Assembly (NCBI GenBank): GCA_016788825.1
Contig: JAEUSD010000005.1
Location: 1-57,731, forward strand
DNA length: 57,731 nucleotides
Source of the DNA: Candidatus Doudnabacteria bacterium
Lineage (GTDB): Bacteria; Patescibacteriota; Dojkabacteria; J137; JAEUSD01
Direction of reading: 5' to 3'
Within the stretch, counting starts at the first letter, position 1; every line of letters starts with the position of its first letter. The position numbers and the translations under genes were made by a program. The notes under the pieces are model-generated. The model did no database searches and was not told the DNA's origin. It worked only from the letters and a program-made list of their open reading frames with translations. Below are positions 39,349 to 50,619 of this stretch, one piece after another.

Positions 39349-41994
39349 ATGAAAAAAGACAAAACACTTCTTCTAATCGATTCCCATGCGTTGATCCATC
39401 GCGCATATCATGCATTCCCACCTGATCTGCGCACCCGCGACGGAGAAGTGGTAAACGCTGTTTATGGGTTTGCTCGCTTATTATTAGAGGTATTGGCAAA
39501 ATTCAAACCTTCTCATGTCGTTGCCTTGTTTGACAGTCCGGGTAAGACGATACGGCACGATCAGTTTGTTGGTTATAAAGCAAACAGAACTTCTCCAGAT
39601 GATGAGCTGATACAGCAGATCCCAAGAGTGGAGGAGTTGTTAGCTAACTTATGCATACCTTGTTTGCGGGTAGATGGCTATGAGGCAGATGACTTAATAG
39701 GGACTATCGATGCGCGTCACTCGGGGTCATGGGCACAAACTGTGATTGTCACTGGTGATCGAGACTTATTTCAGCTTGTTGACGAAGACACTTTTGTCTA
39801 TCTGGCCGGGAGTCAGTTCTCAAAGTCCCAACTATTTGATGCAGACGGAGTGAAGGCAAAGATGGGGGTCGCCCCGGAGTTTATAGTTGATTTGAAAGGC
39901 CTGCACGGCGACCCCTCAGATAACATCCCAGGGGTTTATGGTATCGGAGAGAAGGGTGCCGTCAGTTTGATTTCGGAATTCGGACATATCGAAGAAATGT
40001 TCAAACAAGTTGACCGAATTCCGCCTAAATACAAAACCAAGCTTACTGAAAATTTTGACCAAGCCGAGCTGTCGAAGAAGCTTGCCACAATTATTAGGGA
40101 TGTTCCGATCAGTTTCGATTTCGAAAAAGAGGCCGCATTTGGTAAATTCCCGATAAATGAGGCAAAGGCTTTTTTCCGTGAACTACAATTTACCTCCATC
40201 TTGAACTCGTTGGATAAGCTAATTGCAGACTATTCAGCGCTTAATGGGATCAGCGATGCGGGAGAAGCTCACGTGGCAATGACGCTCGAGCTTCCCTTAT
40301 CTCCGGAGACTAAGGAGTGGGATGCAAAGTTCAACTTCGAAACTTCTACGTTATTCTTTGAAGGCAAATTACAAAAGACCGGGGATCCGTTGACTTGGAG
40401 ATTGGACGAGTTCTATGTGCTTTACGAAGAACAATTGGTGCGCGTCCCAGTTGATAGCCTGGCAAACTTTTTTGCCACATTGAAGGGCAAGAGGTTGGTT
40501 GGTTTTGGGGTGAAATCTTACCTGCATGCTTTGCAAAACATGGGTGTGGACTATGCTGGGGTTGAGTTTTATGATCTAGCAATCAGTACTTATCTTGTAA
40601 GTGCCGGGGAAGTGAAGCAGGAGCCTGAGTCAGTCTGTGCCTACTACAAGCTGGCTTTGCCTGCAGATATGTCTGTTTGTGCATGTTGGAAAGAAATATA
40701 TACCCAACAGATTGAGCAGTTCCTAAAGCTTACGGATGCGGCGAAGGTAAACACTTTGGAGCAAGAGTTGGTAAATGTTGTGGCCACAATGGAGAGAAAT
40801 GGAATTATATTGAATGTTGAGAAGTTAGCTAAGTTTGCCCAAAAAATAGAAGCTGCGATCAAAGAAATTGAGGCTGCGGTATACAAAAATGTAGGCCATG
40901 AATTTAATATTAGTTCGCCGAAGCAAGTGGGGGAGGTTTTGTTTGTTGAGAAAGGTTTGCCTTCGGGTAAGAAAACAAAGACGGGTGGTTTTTCTACAGA
41001 TGAGCGCACTTTGCGTGATTTGTTGGGTGTGGATCCTGTAATTCAGTTGATTCTGGACTATCGCGAGTTGTCGAAGCTTTTGGGTACGTATTTGAGTCCG
41101 CTTCCTGATTCCGTAAATAAACAGACCCACCGTATTCATGCTACATTTCACCAGTTGGGGGCGGTTACTGGGCGTTTTTCTTCCCAGTACCCTAACTTAC
41201 AAAATATTCCCCTAGGGGAGGTGGCGGGGGTGAATGTGAGAGAAGCTTTTGAATCGGCACCGGGGACAATATTTGTAGCTTTTGACTATTCGCAACAGGA
41301 GTTGCGGCTATTGGCTGAACTTTCGGGTGATGAGGTGATGTCGGAAGCGTTCCGAAATAATGAGGACATTCATCGTCGTACGGCGGCGGAGATATTTGAT
41401 GTGTCGATCAAAGATGTAACTGCAGAGCAGCGAAAGGTGGGGAAGACAGTGAATTTTGGAATAGTTTATGGAATGTCTGGATTTGGACTCGCGGATCGAT
41501 TGAAAATCGATCCGCGCAAAGCCAATGAATTTGTAAAAGTTTACTTCCAACGTTATCCGAAAGTTAAGAACTACTACGACAGGCTAATAGTTGATGCGCG
41601 CAATGCCGGTTATGTGTCCACCATTTTGGGGCGTCGACGAAGTACTTATGGCCTCTCGGCTAGCAACTTCCAGCTCCGCCAAGCTACAGAGCGAGAGGTG
41701 ATGAATTATCCGCTTCAGGGTAGTGCGGCAGACATTATAAAGATGGGGATGTTGCAGACGCGGGAGTTGGTGGATAAGTATCCGGCGAAGCTAATTTTGC
41801 AAATTCATGATGAGTTGGTGTTTGAGTATTCTACGGAACTTTCCAAAGATAAGTTGGCCCAAGATCCTACTTTCGTAGGTTTTGTAGAAGAGGTGAAACG
41901 GGCATTGTTGGATGTTATTGTACTAAAAGTCCCTTTGAAGGTCGGGGTAGAGGTTGGTTCAAATTTGGGCCAGATGGAGGATTTTGTGGCTTGA
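39349..41994 (+). CDS. polA: DNA polymerase I
   Basis: The 881-residue protein has a 5'-3' exonuclease domain (LLLIDSHALIHRAYHAFPPD, VDGYEADDLIGTI, GLHGDPSDNIPGVYGIGEKG), a central region and a family-A polymerase domain. The polymerase motifs are motif A VAFDYSQQELRLLAELSGDE near 642, motif B RKVGKTVNFGIVYGMSGFG and motif C QIHDELVFE near 818. The central region lacks the DEDD residues of a working 3'-5' exonuclease, so proofreading is probably absent. It removes RNA primers and fills gaps. A perfect 12-bp hairpin at 41490-41516 lies in the fingers region. Confidence 0.96.
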   Translation: MKKDKTLLLIDSHALIHRAYHAFPPDLRTRDGEVVNAVYGFARLLLEVLAKFKPSHVVALFDSPGKTIRHDQFVGYKANRTSPDDELIQQIPRVEELLANLCIPCLRVDGYEADDLIGTIDARHSGSWAQTVIVTGDRDLFQLVDEDTFVYLAGSQFSKSQLFDADGVKAKMGVAPEFIVDLKGLHGDPSDNIPGVYGIGEKGAVSLISEFGHIEEMFKQVDRIPPKYKTKLTENFDQAELSKKLATIIRDVPISFDFEKEAAFGKFPINEAKAFFRELQFTSILNSLDKLIADYSALNGISDAGEAHVAMTLELPLSPETKEWDAKFNFETSTLFFEGKLQKTGDPLTWRLDEFYVLYEEQLVRVPVDSLANFFATLKGKRLVGFGVKSYLHALQNMGVDYAGVEFYDLAISTYLVSAGEVKQEPESVCAYYKLALPADMSVCACWKEIYTQQIEQFLKLTDAAKVNTLEQELVNVVATMERNGIILNVEKLAKFAQKIEAAIKEIEAAVYKNVGHEFNISSPKQVGEVLFVEKGLPSGKKTKTGGFSTDERTLRDLLGVDPVIQLILDYRELSKLLGTYLSPLPDSVNKQTHRIHATFHQLGAVTGRFSSQYPNLQNIPLGEVAGVNVREAFESAPGTIFVAFDYSQQELRLLAELSGDEVMSEAFRNNEDIHRRTAAEIFDVSIKDVTAEQRKVGKTVNFGIVYGMSGFGLADRLKIDPRKANEFVKVYFQRYPKVKNYYDRLIVDARNAGYVSTILGRRRSTYGLSASNFQLRQATEREVMNYPLQGSAADIIKMGMLQTRELVDKYPAKLILQIHDELVFEYSTELSKDKLAQDPTFVGFVEEVKRALLDVIVLKVPLKVGVEVGSNLGQMEDFVA
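41490..41516. repeat. Perfect 12-bp hairpin inside polA
   Basis: cgcggatcgatt (41490-41501), loop gaa, aatcgatccgcg (41505-41516), in frame. Confidence 0.85.
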
Positions 41995-42043
41995 TTTTGT
42001 CCGAAAAATCAGCGAAACTGGTAAGACATCTGGAATATTTCCT

Positions 42044-42487
42044 ATGCGCAAATTTTTAGGGTTCTTCTTTACAATTGCTTCCGCCTTACTAGTGGTCTAT
42101 TATGTCTACAAGAAACTCCGTCCATATATGGAGCGGATACGTTCTGCAGTTGAAGAGGCTCAGCCTGTGATTGATTCTGTTCAGAATTGGGCTAAGGAAG
42201 ATACTCTGTCAAATAAGATGGGAGTTGTGAAGTCTGTGTCCGCTTTGACGCGAAAACCAGCAACTTCGAAACCTAGAAACGCTATTTTTGACTTGAACGA
42301 TAGACAAAAAGAGATATATGATATTGTGAAAAGAGAGGTCGAAGTCGGGATGCATAATTTGTTGGCTAAGTTGGGCGGAGGGGTGACTGATAGAACTCTA
42401 CGCAGAGATATGACTAAGCTGGAGAGATTGGGGTTGATTAAACAAGTAGGAAAAACAAAAGGATCATTTTATAAATTGCGTGATTAA
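42044..42487 (+). CDS. Membrane-tethered winged-helix protein
   Basis: The start chosen is ATG 42044 (147 residues, MRKFLGFFFTIASALLVVYY), because an upstream in-frame ATG at 41954 lies inside polA. One membrane helix (about 3-22) and a linker precede a DeoR/FaeA-like winged helix (LNDRQKEIYDIVKREVEVGM, VTDRTLRRDMTKLERLGLIK). Transcription factors of this sort are normally soluble. A membrane tether suggests release by proteolysis or control of DNA near the membrane. It is followed 12 nt later by a surface-protein gene that it might regulate. Confidence 0.6.
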   Translation: MRKFLGFFFTIASALLVVYYVYKKLRPYMERIRSAVEEAQPVIDSVQNWAKEDTLSNKMGVVKSVSALTRKPATSKPRNAIFDLNDRQKEIYDIVKREVEVGMHNLLAKLGGGVTDRTLRRDMTKLERLGLIKQVGKTKGSFYKLRD

Positions 42488-42499
42488 CGTCCGGTAAGA

Positions 42500-44785
42500 A
42501 TGGAGCTCAAGGTCCAAAGAAAAAAACTTATAATTGGAGTACTATTATTTATAGTACTCTTGTTGCTTGCTGTTGGGGCTTTTTTGATCATTCGTTTGGG
42601 GCAACCAGAGGACTTTGGTGTAGATGAGACCCTAAACGCAAGAAACCGCGATGGGCAATGTGTGATCGGTTGGACAAATGCAAACGCTCTGGTTACTACA
42701 ACCCAAAATGGATATGTTCCGTACCAATTCTTAGCTGCGGCAAGGCCTCCAGGTTCTACCCTAAAACGGTTTGATTTGGACTCACCTGTCTCCGCTTCAA
42801 ATCTTGCGATGACAGATGCAAATTTGGCTGATGTGGATATCTTGTTTGTGGCAGATGGTTTTGATAATTGGACACGCAGCAATAACTACCCAATTTCTGT
42901 AACCCAGGTAGCTGCGTTAGAGAACAACCTCAGGGCAGGTATGAACGTGATAGTTGCTTCGGACAGTGCTCAGTATGCTGCGGATGTTGATTTTTCGGCA
43001 AACTGGTCGATGGCTTTGATGCAGAAAGGTAACTATATAAAGAACTTCGTAAATCATGAGGACCGGTATGTTGTCGCACCTCAACTAGAAACTGTCACTT
43101 CAAGTACAAACCCTGCCTTCAACGGTTTGCGTGTCAAAACGAATAATGTGTCACTTCGTAGTCCGGGGATATCAAATGTCTTGGGGCCGACACAATGTAT
43201 TTATGAACTATCTGGAACATTCACGAATTACGGTGGTGCGCGGGTGCAAGATACAAGTTGTCTATTCTCATATACTCCCCCACAGGCAGCAGAGGAAGGG
43301 TTCATCATTTATTCTGTAAACGCTGGTCAGCAAATGGTAACTATGTTGCCAAAGCGTGAGTTCTGGCAGATGGTTCCAGACTGCGCCTTCGCACCTATCT
43401 GTGGAAACGGGGTAATAGAAACTGGGGAAGCTTGTGATGATGGGAATACGGCAAATGGAGATTCTTGTTCTGCTACATGTCGCAGAGAGTGTTATACCTG
43501 CACAGATGACTTATCTGATGGTAATGCATGTGAATTATTGTTAAGTGATCAAAGTAGTTGTCCTGCGGGTACGTCTAGCGAGCCGAGTGGTTGTGCTGCG
43601 GTTGCTACAGGTGGTGCTTGTCCTGTTGCTCCAGATATTCCGATGACAATTACCAAATCGGGTACAACTGCTAGCATAAATTCTGCACAAGCAGTTATAA
43701 ACTATTCTATTGTAGTTACGAACCCTGCCCAAATAGACGTGGACGATGCGATAGTGGTCGATCAGTTGCCAAGTTTTGTGGCGGCTGGGGATGTGACCAA
43801 TATCAGCGATGGGGGGACCTTTGACCCAGCCGCAAGGACGATAACTTGGATTAACCTATTAGTTCCAGGTGGGGGGACTAAGGAAGTCACCTACACTTTG
43901 ACAGTTCAGGCTGCAAATTTTGGAGAGGTTAGAAATGTGGCCACGGTATTTGATGACGCTGACGCCGACGATATCCCGGACACTACGGAGGAAGAGGATG
44001 ACGCAGAGGAGATAATTGTGCTTGATCCTGACAACCAGATCGCTTTAACCAAAACTGCTAACCCGACATTTGTAGAGAGTCCTGCGACTGTAACGTATAC
44101 AATTGCTGTTCAGAATACAGGGACTACGGATGTGGTTGACCTGGAGGTAAGAGATACGCTTCCTTCTGGATACCAATCCTCATGGGTAACAAATATATCC
44201 AATAGTGGTGTGCTACAGGGACTGCAGATTACTTGGACGGGGATAGACTTGGCCGCAGGGCAGATTCTTAACCTTACTTACCAGGTGAACATCCCAGCTG
44301 GTGTGGAAGGAATTTTCAACAACGTTGTTGCAGCGATTATAAACGATACTGAAGTGATAAATGATGATTCTGAGGTGACCGCTACCACTCCGAGTACAAC
44401 TACAACCACCACAACAACTACGACAACAACTACTACAACTACAACCAGCACCACTACAACAACCACTACGACGACGACGACCACTACAACAAGCACGCCG
44501 TCAACCACCACCACGACATCCACTTCAACTTTGGGGGCATCGACAAGTACCACCCCAACACCTCCGTTGCCAGATACCGCAATATTTGATGAGCCGCTGA
44601 CAATTTTGATCGTTGGATTTACCTTAATACTGGGTGGTCTGATGGTATATAGGTTCCAGTGGGGTACTGAGTCAGTAGCTGTATTCTGGGATGAGATGTT
44701 TGGCGATGTAAGTGGTTCCTTTGAGGGGGGGACAGAGAAGCATATAGGCAGAAAAGCACGTAGAAGAAGTCGTAGAATAAAATAG
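42500..44785 (+). CDS. Surface protein with Cys-rich DUF4215-like and DUF11-like repeats
   Basis: The 761-residue protein starts with a membrane helix (about 10-30), then a 260-residue exterior domain. A Cys-rich repeat follows (CGNGVIETGEACDDGNTANG, CSATCRREC) of the DUF4215 kind. Two DUF11-like beta domains come next (ITKSGTTASINSAQAVINYS, TKTANPTFVESPATVTYTIA). After them lie a Thr-rich stalk and a C-terminal membrane helix (LTILIVGFTLILGGLMVY) with a basic tail. This is the plan of a wall- or membrane-anchored adhesin. The membrane-tethered winged-helix gene lies just upstream. Confidence 0.75.
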   Translation: MELKVQRKKLIIGVLLFIVLLLLAVGAFLIIRLGQPEDFGVDETLNARNRDGQCVIGWTNANALVTTTQNGYVPYQFLAAARPPGSTLKRFDLDSPVSASNLAMTDANLADVDILFVADGFDNWTRSNNYPISVTQVAALENNLRAGMNVIVASDSAQYAADVDFSANWSMALMQKGNYIKNFVNHEDRYVVAPQLETVTSSTNPAFNGLRVKTNNVSLRSPGISNVLGPTQCIYELSGTFTNYGGARVQDTSCLFSYTPPQAAEEGFIIYSVNAGQQMVTMLPKREFWQMVPDCAFAPICGNGVIETGEACDDGNTANGDSCSATCRRECYTCTDDLSDGNACELLLSDQSSCPAGTSSEPSGCAAVATGGACPVAPDIPMTITKSGTTASINSAQAVINYSIVVTNPAQIDVDDAIVVDQLPSFVAAGDVTNISDGGTFDPAARTITWINLLVPGGGTKEVTYTLTVQAANFGEVRNVATVFDDADADDIPDTTEEEDDAEEIIVLDPDNQIALTKTANPTFVESPATVTYTIAVQNTGTTDVVDLEVRDTLPSGYQSSWVTNISNSGVLQGLQITWTGIDLAAGQILNLTYQVNIPAGVEGIFNNVVAAIINDTEVINDDSEVTATTPSTTTTTTTTTTTTTTTTTSTTTTTTTTTTTTTTSTPSTTTTTSTSTLGASTSTTPTPPLPDTAIFDEPLTILIVGFTLILGGLMVYRFQWGTESVAVFWDEMFGDVSGSFEGGTEKHIGRKARRRSRRIK
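44386..44545 (+). repeat. Thr-codon low-complexity tract
   Basis: An ACN-rich run encodes a stalk of almost uninterrupted threonine. All four Thr codons are used, so it is maintained at the protein level more than by simple slippage. It is probably extended and glycosylated. Confidence 0.85.
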
Positions 44786-44795
44786 CTCTAGGCTA

Positions 44796-44825
44796 TTGGA
44801 TTGTGGCAGATTTCTATGCTACAAT
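44796..44825 (+). promoter_or_regulatory. rRNA operon promoter
   Basis: TTGGAT (44796-44801), an 18-nt spacer and an extended -10, TGC TACAAT (44820-44825). It lies about 330 nt before the 16S gene, and the rest of that stretch holds leader RNA only. A boxA-like element (gatctttgaaatt, 44933-44945) sits in the leader. Confidence 0.6.
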
Positions 44826-44934
44826 CGCATCACCTTGAAAAAAGGTCTTCCCAACTAACCTTACTCTGGTGAACGCACCAGAAAGCGAAGTTATAAGTGG
44901 CCAATTTGTATTGCCCAAAAATACAAGTCGGCGA

Positions 44935-44960
44935 TCTTTGAAATTCGAAAAGTGATAGGG
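44935..44960 (+). other. Left arm of the 16S rRNA processing stem
   Basis: This 26-nt stretch pairs with 46747-46772 downstream of the 16S gene (25 of 26 positions paired if one G-T wobble is counted). It is the expected RNase III substrate that loops out pre-16S RNA. Confidence 0.85.
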
Positions 44961-45156
44961 TCACGGAGTAAGTGCTTTGCATTTATTTCGTGAACTCGTT
45001 AATTCAAATTAATGATTAATGTTAGGACAAAATCACCAAGATTATTGACTTTGTACTTTGTACAAGGTTTTGAAATTCTATCGTAAGATAGAGCAAAGCC
45101 CTTGTTTCCAAATGTCATAGGAAATAAGGCACAGTTTCTAGTTTCGACTAGAGCTG

Positions 45157-46647
<1,491 letters not shown>

Positions 46648-46746
46648 AAGGAGCATTCAGTTTTTCATATTCTTGAAAAAACTACTGAACGTTTTGGATG
46701 CAAAGAGACAACTTTTAAGTTGTTCTCGCAACCTTGTCCCAACATT

Positions 46747-46772
46747 CCCTATCACTTTCCGGATTTCAAAGA
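46747..46772 (+). other. Right arm of the 16S rRNA processing stem
   Basis: Pairs with 44935-44960. A second boxA-like element (gctctttgaataaa) follows at about 46774. The remaining spacer between 16S and tRNA-Ile (46648-46941) holds a small hairpin (cagtttttca/tgaaaaaactactg region) and nothing else recognised. Confidence 0.8.
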
Positions 46773-46941
46773 AGCTCTTTGAATAAAACAAATATTAAAT
46801 ATTCGGACATTGTCCGAATAGCTGGTGCTAAGCTATAGTATGCTTACAGCAACACAGTTGCCCAGCTGTCGTTGACCGAATAAGCGATTTTCGCCAGGGC
46901 TGAAGTAGCCTTTGGTTGAATTCGTGATTAAGAAAACACGA

Positions 46942-47018
46942 AGGCGATTAGCTCAGCTGGCTAGAGCGCAGTCCTGATAAGACTGAGGTCCCAAGTTCGA
47001 GTCTTGGATCGCCTACCA
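46942..47018 (+). tRNA. tRNA-Ile (GAU), CCA encoded
   Basis: Acceptor AGGCGAT/ATCGCCT, anticodon arm CAGTC/GACTG with loop CTGATAA (anticodon GAT), T-arm CCAAG/CTTGG, A73 and CCA. It occupies the standard 16S-23S spacer position and abuts tRNA-Ala without a gap. Confidence 0.97.
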
Positions 47019-47091
47019 GGGGCCTTAGCTTAGCTGGTAGAGCGCCTCATTTGCAATGAGGAGGTCGCGAGTTCGAATCTCGCAGGCTCCA
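47019..47091 (+). tRNA. tRNA-Ala (UGC)
   Basis: Acceptor GGGGCCT/AGGCTCC includes the G3-U70 alanine identity pair. The anticodon loop is TTTGCAA on the stem CCTCA/TGAGG, the T-arm is GCGAG/CTCGC, and A73 follows. CCA is not encoded. Confidence 0.97.
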
Positions 47092-47121
47092 AAAGATTTT
47101 AAACGTAAGGAAATGTGACTT

Positions 47122-47145
47122 TCTAAATCTTAGCTAAGATTTAGA
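47122..47145. repeat. 24-nt perfect palindrome in the tRNA-Ala/23S spacer
   Basis: tctaaatcttag (47122-47133) followed by its exact reverse complement, centred on TTAGCTAA. An 18-nt part (ttctaaatcttagctaag) recurs exactly at 55433-55450 in an unrelated intergenic gap. Confidence 0.9.
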
Positions 47146-47192
47146 TGCTCAAATTTCTTTATGGAAACGTAAAGAAAATATTTGTTCTTTGA

Positions 47193-47208
47193 AAACTGAA
47201 TAGAAGTG
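47193..47208 (+). other. Left arm of the 23S rRNA processing stem
   Basis: aaactgaatagaagtg pairs perfectly with 50409-50424 downstream of the 23S gene. It follows a boxA-like ttgttctttgaaaac. Confidence 0.85.
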
Positions 47209-47251
47209 ATAACGGGTATAAAATTCATTGTTTTAAAAGTAATAATCAAAG

Positions 47252-50200
47252 AGAAAGCGCGTAAGAGCGTATGGTGGATGCCTTGACACAAGAAGCCGAA
47301 GAAGGACGTGATAGTCTGCGATAAGCTACGGTGAGCTGACAATAAGCATTATCAGCCGTAGATGTCCGAATGGGAGAACCCAGTCCGATTTATCGGATTA
47401 CCTCTTGCTGAACACATAGGCAAGATGGCGGCCAGCCAGTGAACTGAAACATCTAAGTAACTGGAGGAAAAAAGACAAAGTTTGTAATTCCCTTAGTAGT
47501 GGCGAGCGAACGGGGAAAAGCCTAAACCTAAGTTAGGGGAAACTGTCATGATTTTTTGATTCGTCAAGAATGATTGGCTTTTTCGCTGTATTGGCAGTAG
47601 TCCTGATCTAGGTGTTATAGGAGCTGTTGTTTCGTTACCAATGTGACGAGAGACAAGTTATCAATCTGGTAGATAATAGAACTCAGCTGGAAAGCTGGAC
47701 CGTAGTGCGTAATAGTCGCGTATATGAAGTCTAATCAGACTTGTCAAACAGATTTCCTGAGTACTACCGAATAGGTGAAAGACGGTAGGAATTAACCTGA
47801 ACCACCAGGTAAGGCTAAATACTTCTTGTGATCGATAGCGAATTAGTACCGCGAGGGAAAGGTGAAAAGAACCCCGGGAGGGGAGTGAAATAGATCCTAA
47901 AACCATATGCTTACAAGCAGTCGGAGTACCGATTTATCGGTATGACGGCGTGCCTATTGAAGAATGAGTCTGCGAGTTATCCTGTACGGTTGCTTAAGCT
48001 GTTCTGCAGTGGAGGCTAAGCGAAAGCGAGTCTGAAAGGGCGACAATAATCGTATAGGATAGACCCGAAACCGTGTGATCTATCCATGGGCAGGTTGAAC
48101 TCCGTAGAAATACGGAGGGAGGACCGAACCGGTAAGCGCTGAAAAGCTTTCGGATGACCTGTGGTTAGGGGTGACACGTCAATCGAACACGGAAATAGCT
48201 GGTTCTCCCCGAAATAGCTTTTGGGCTAGCCTCGGTATTTATATCTACACGGAGGTAGAGCACTGATTGGGTCGAGGGTTCCTTCGGGAATACCTCACTC
48301 TCTCAAACTCCGAATGCCGTGTAGTTTTAGCCGGGAGTCAGACCGTGAGGGATAAGCTTCACTGGTCAAGAGGGAAACAGCCCAGAATATCGGATAAGGT
48401 CCCTAAATCTATACTAAGTGGAAAAGGAGGTGGAATTTCTATGACAGCTAGGAGGTTTGCTTGGAGGCAGCCATCCTTTAAAGAAAGCGTAATAGCTCAC
48501 TAGTCGAGAGATTCTGCGCCCATAATGATCGGGGCTCAAGTATAGTACCGAAGCCATATCGTCACGTACTCTTCGGAGTGCGTGCATGGGTAGGGGAGTG
48601 TTGTATGCTGCAGTGAAGTTGCACTGTGAGGTGTGATGGAGTGCATACAAGTAAGGATGCAGACATGAGTAGCGCAATCTCGATGAAAAATCGGGACACC
48701 GAATGTTCAAGGTTTCCTCTGCTACGGTTTTCGTCAGAGGGTTAGTCGGTCCTAAGCCGAGGCTGAAAGGCGTAGGTGATGGACAACAGGTTAATATTCC
48801 TGTACTGTTAATGTTTCGTTATCAACTAAGGAGGGACAGAGGGGGAGAAGCTGATGAGCTCACAGGTGAGCTTCCAAGCAATAAGGTAGAGTGGTTAGGT
48901 AAATCCGGCCATTCGTTCCCCGACTTGTCGGGGTGGATCCAAGTTGTGATGGGGAGTTTTTACTTTCGGGTAAAGGCAAGTTCAGCAATTCCACTTACTG
49001 GAAAATCTTCTAAGTGAGAAACATTATCAACCGTACCGCAAACCGACACAGGTGAACTGGTAGAAAATACCAAGGTGTACGAGTTATGCCTTGCTAAGGA
49101 ATTCGGCAAATTACTACCGTAACTTCGGGAGAAGGTAGCCCCGCCTATGGCGGGGGGCACAAAATAGACTCCATCGACTGTTTAACAAAAACACAGGTCC
49201 GTGCTAACACGTAAGTGGATGTATACGGGCTGACGCCTGCCCAATGCCAGAATATTACCGGAGAGGGTGATAGTTCGATTTATCGGACAGGAGCCTTCGA
49301 CTTAAGTACTGGTGAATGGCGGCTGTAACCATGACGGTCCTAAGGTAGCGAAGTTCCTCGGCGCTTAATAGGCGTCCCGCACGAATGGCGTAACGAGTGG
49401 AGTGCTGTCTTAGCAGGTTGCTCGGCGAACAATGAAATGGCTGTGAAGATGCGGCCTACCCGCACCAGGACAAAAAGACCCCGGGATCTTTACTACAGTT
49501 TGGCATTGGAACAAGATTTTTGCTGTAGAGCGTAGGAAGGAGACTTTGAAGCCTCATCGTCAGATGGGGTGGAGTCGTCAATGTAACACTTCCCTGTAAT
49601 TGTTTTGTTTCTAATAGAATCCGTAATCCGGACATCTAAACATTGCCAGATGGGTAGTTTAATTGGGGCGATTTCTTACTAAAAGGTAACGTAAGATTCC
49701 AAAGGTAACCTCAGGTTGGATGGAAATCAACCGAAGAGTATAAAGGCATAAGGTTGCTTTACTGCAAGACTGACAGGTCGAGCAGTCACGAAAGTGGGGC
49801 TTAGTGACCTTCTGATGGCGCGTGGAAGCGTCATTGTTCAAAGGATAAAAGTTACCCCGGGGATAACAGGCTAGTCTTGCCCGAGCGTCCAAAGCGACGG
49901 CAAGGTTCGGCACCTCGATGTCGGCTCGTCATATCCTGGAGCTGAATAAGGTTCCAAGGGTTGGGCTGTTCGCCCATTAAAATGGCACGTGAGCTGGGTT
50001 CAAACCGACGTGAGTCAGGTTGGTCTCTATCCGGTGTGGGCGTTCGAATTCTGAGAGGATTGGCCCTTAGTACGCGAGGACCAGGGTCAGGTAACCTCTA
50101 GTGCACCAGTTGTTCCACCAGGAGCATAGCTGGGTAGCTACGTTGCTATCTTGATAACCACTGAAAGCATCTAAGTGGGAAGCAGGCCTCAAGATGAGAA

Positions 50201-50302
50201 TTCGTTGAAGACTCCTAGTAGACTACTAGGTTGATAGGTACCAGGTGTACGTACAGTAATGTATTTAGCCGAGGTATACTAATAAGTCGAAATGCTTTCA
50301 AA
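47252..50302 (+). rRNA. rrl: 23S ribosomal RNA
   Basis: The gene begins near aagcgcgtaagagcgtatgg and ends near aataagtcgaaatgctttc, about 3050 nt, with all domains recognisable and no intron seen. Landmarks include aaagaaagcgtaatagctcac, the peptidyl-transferase segments aaaaagacccc, ggataacaggct and ggtgagtcagg-like, and the sarcin-ricin loop. Notable bases are A2057-U2611 and a C at the position of A2660 (50075). Three variable helices end in the same CCGATTTATCGG-type cap. Both ends are approximate. Confidence 0.96.
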
Positions 50303-50408
50303 ATATACGATTATTACCGCAATGATTATTCATTCCGGGTAGCCGTATATAAACTGGATCACCTGCTGGTCTTTGACTTTGTAGGGGATATAGTTGTATA
50401 CGGTTAAA

Positions 50409-50424
50409 CACTTCTATTCAGTTT
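50409..50424 (+). other. Right arm of the 23S rRNA processing stem
   Basis: cacttctattcagttt is the exact complement of 47193-47208. The rest of the spacer before 5S (50303-50499) shows nothing else recognisable. Confidence 0.85.
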
Positions 50425-50499
50425 CGAGAGAACAAATTGTTCTTTTAAAACTTAATTCAACAGACAACGGAATATAGGACTTAAATACTTGAGTCTTGT

Positions 50500-50619
50500 A
50501 TCCTGGTGTCTGTAGCGACGCGGAACCACCTCTTCCCATTCCGAACAGAGAAGTGAAACGCATCAGCGCCGAAGATACTTGGACCGCAGGGTCCTGGGAA
50601 AATAGGTCGACGCTAGGAC
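50500..50619 (+). rRNA. rrf: 5S ribosomal RNA
   Basis: Helix I pairs tcctggtgtc (50501-50510) with gacgctagga (50609-50618), with two wobble pairs. Internal landmarks are ccattccgaacagagaagtgaaac and gcgccgaagatac. It is the last gene of the rRNA operon. Confidence 0.95.

Noticed and set aside
44278-44553. Minus-strand frame coding for almost pure valine
   Set aside because: It is the antisense of the Thr-rich stalk of the surface protein.
47252-50302. Intron or intervening sequence in 23S rRNA
   Set aside because: The gene is about 150 nt longer than in E. coli, but the extra length is spread over variable helices, and conserved segments follow each other without a break.
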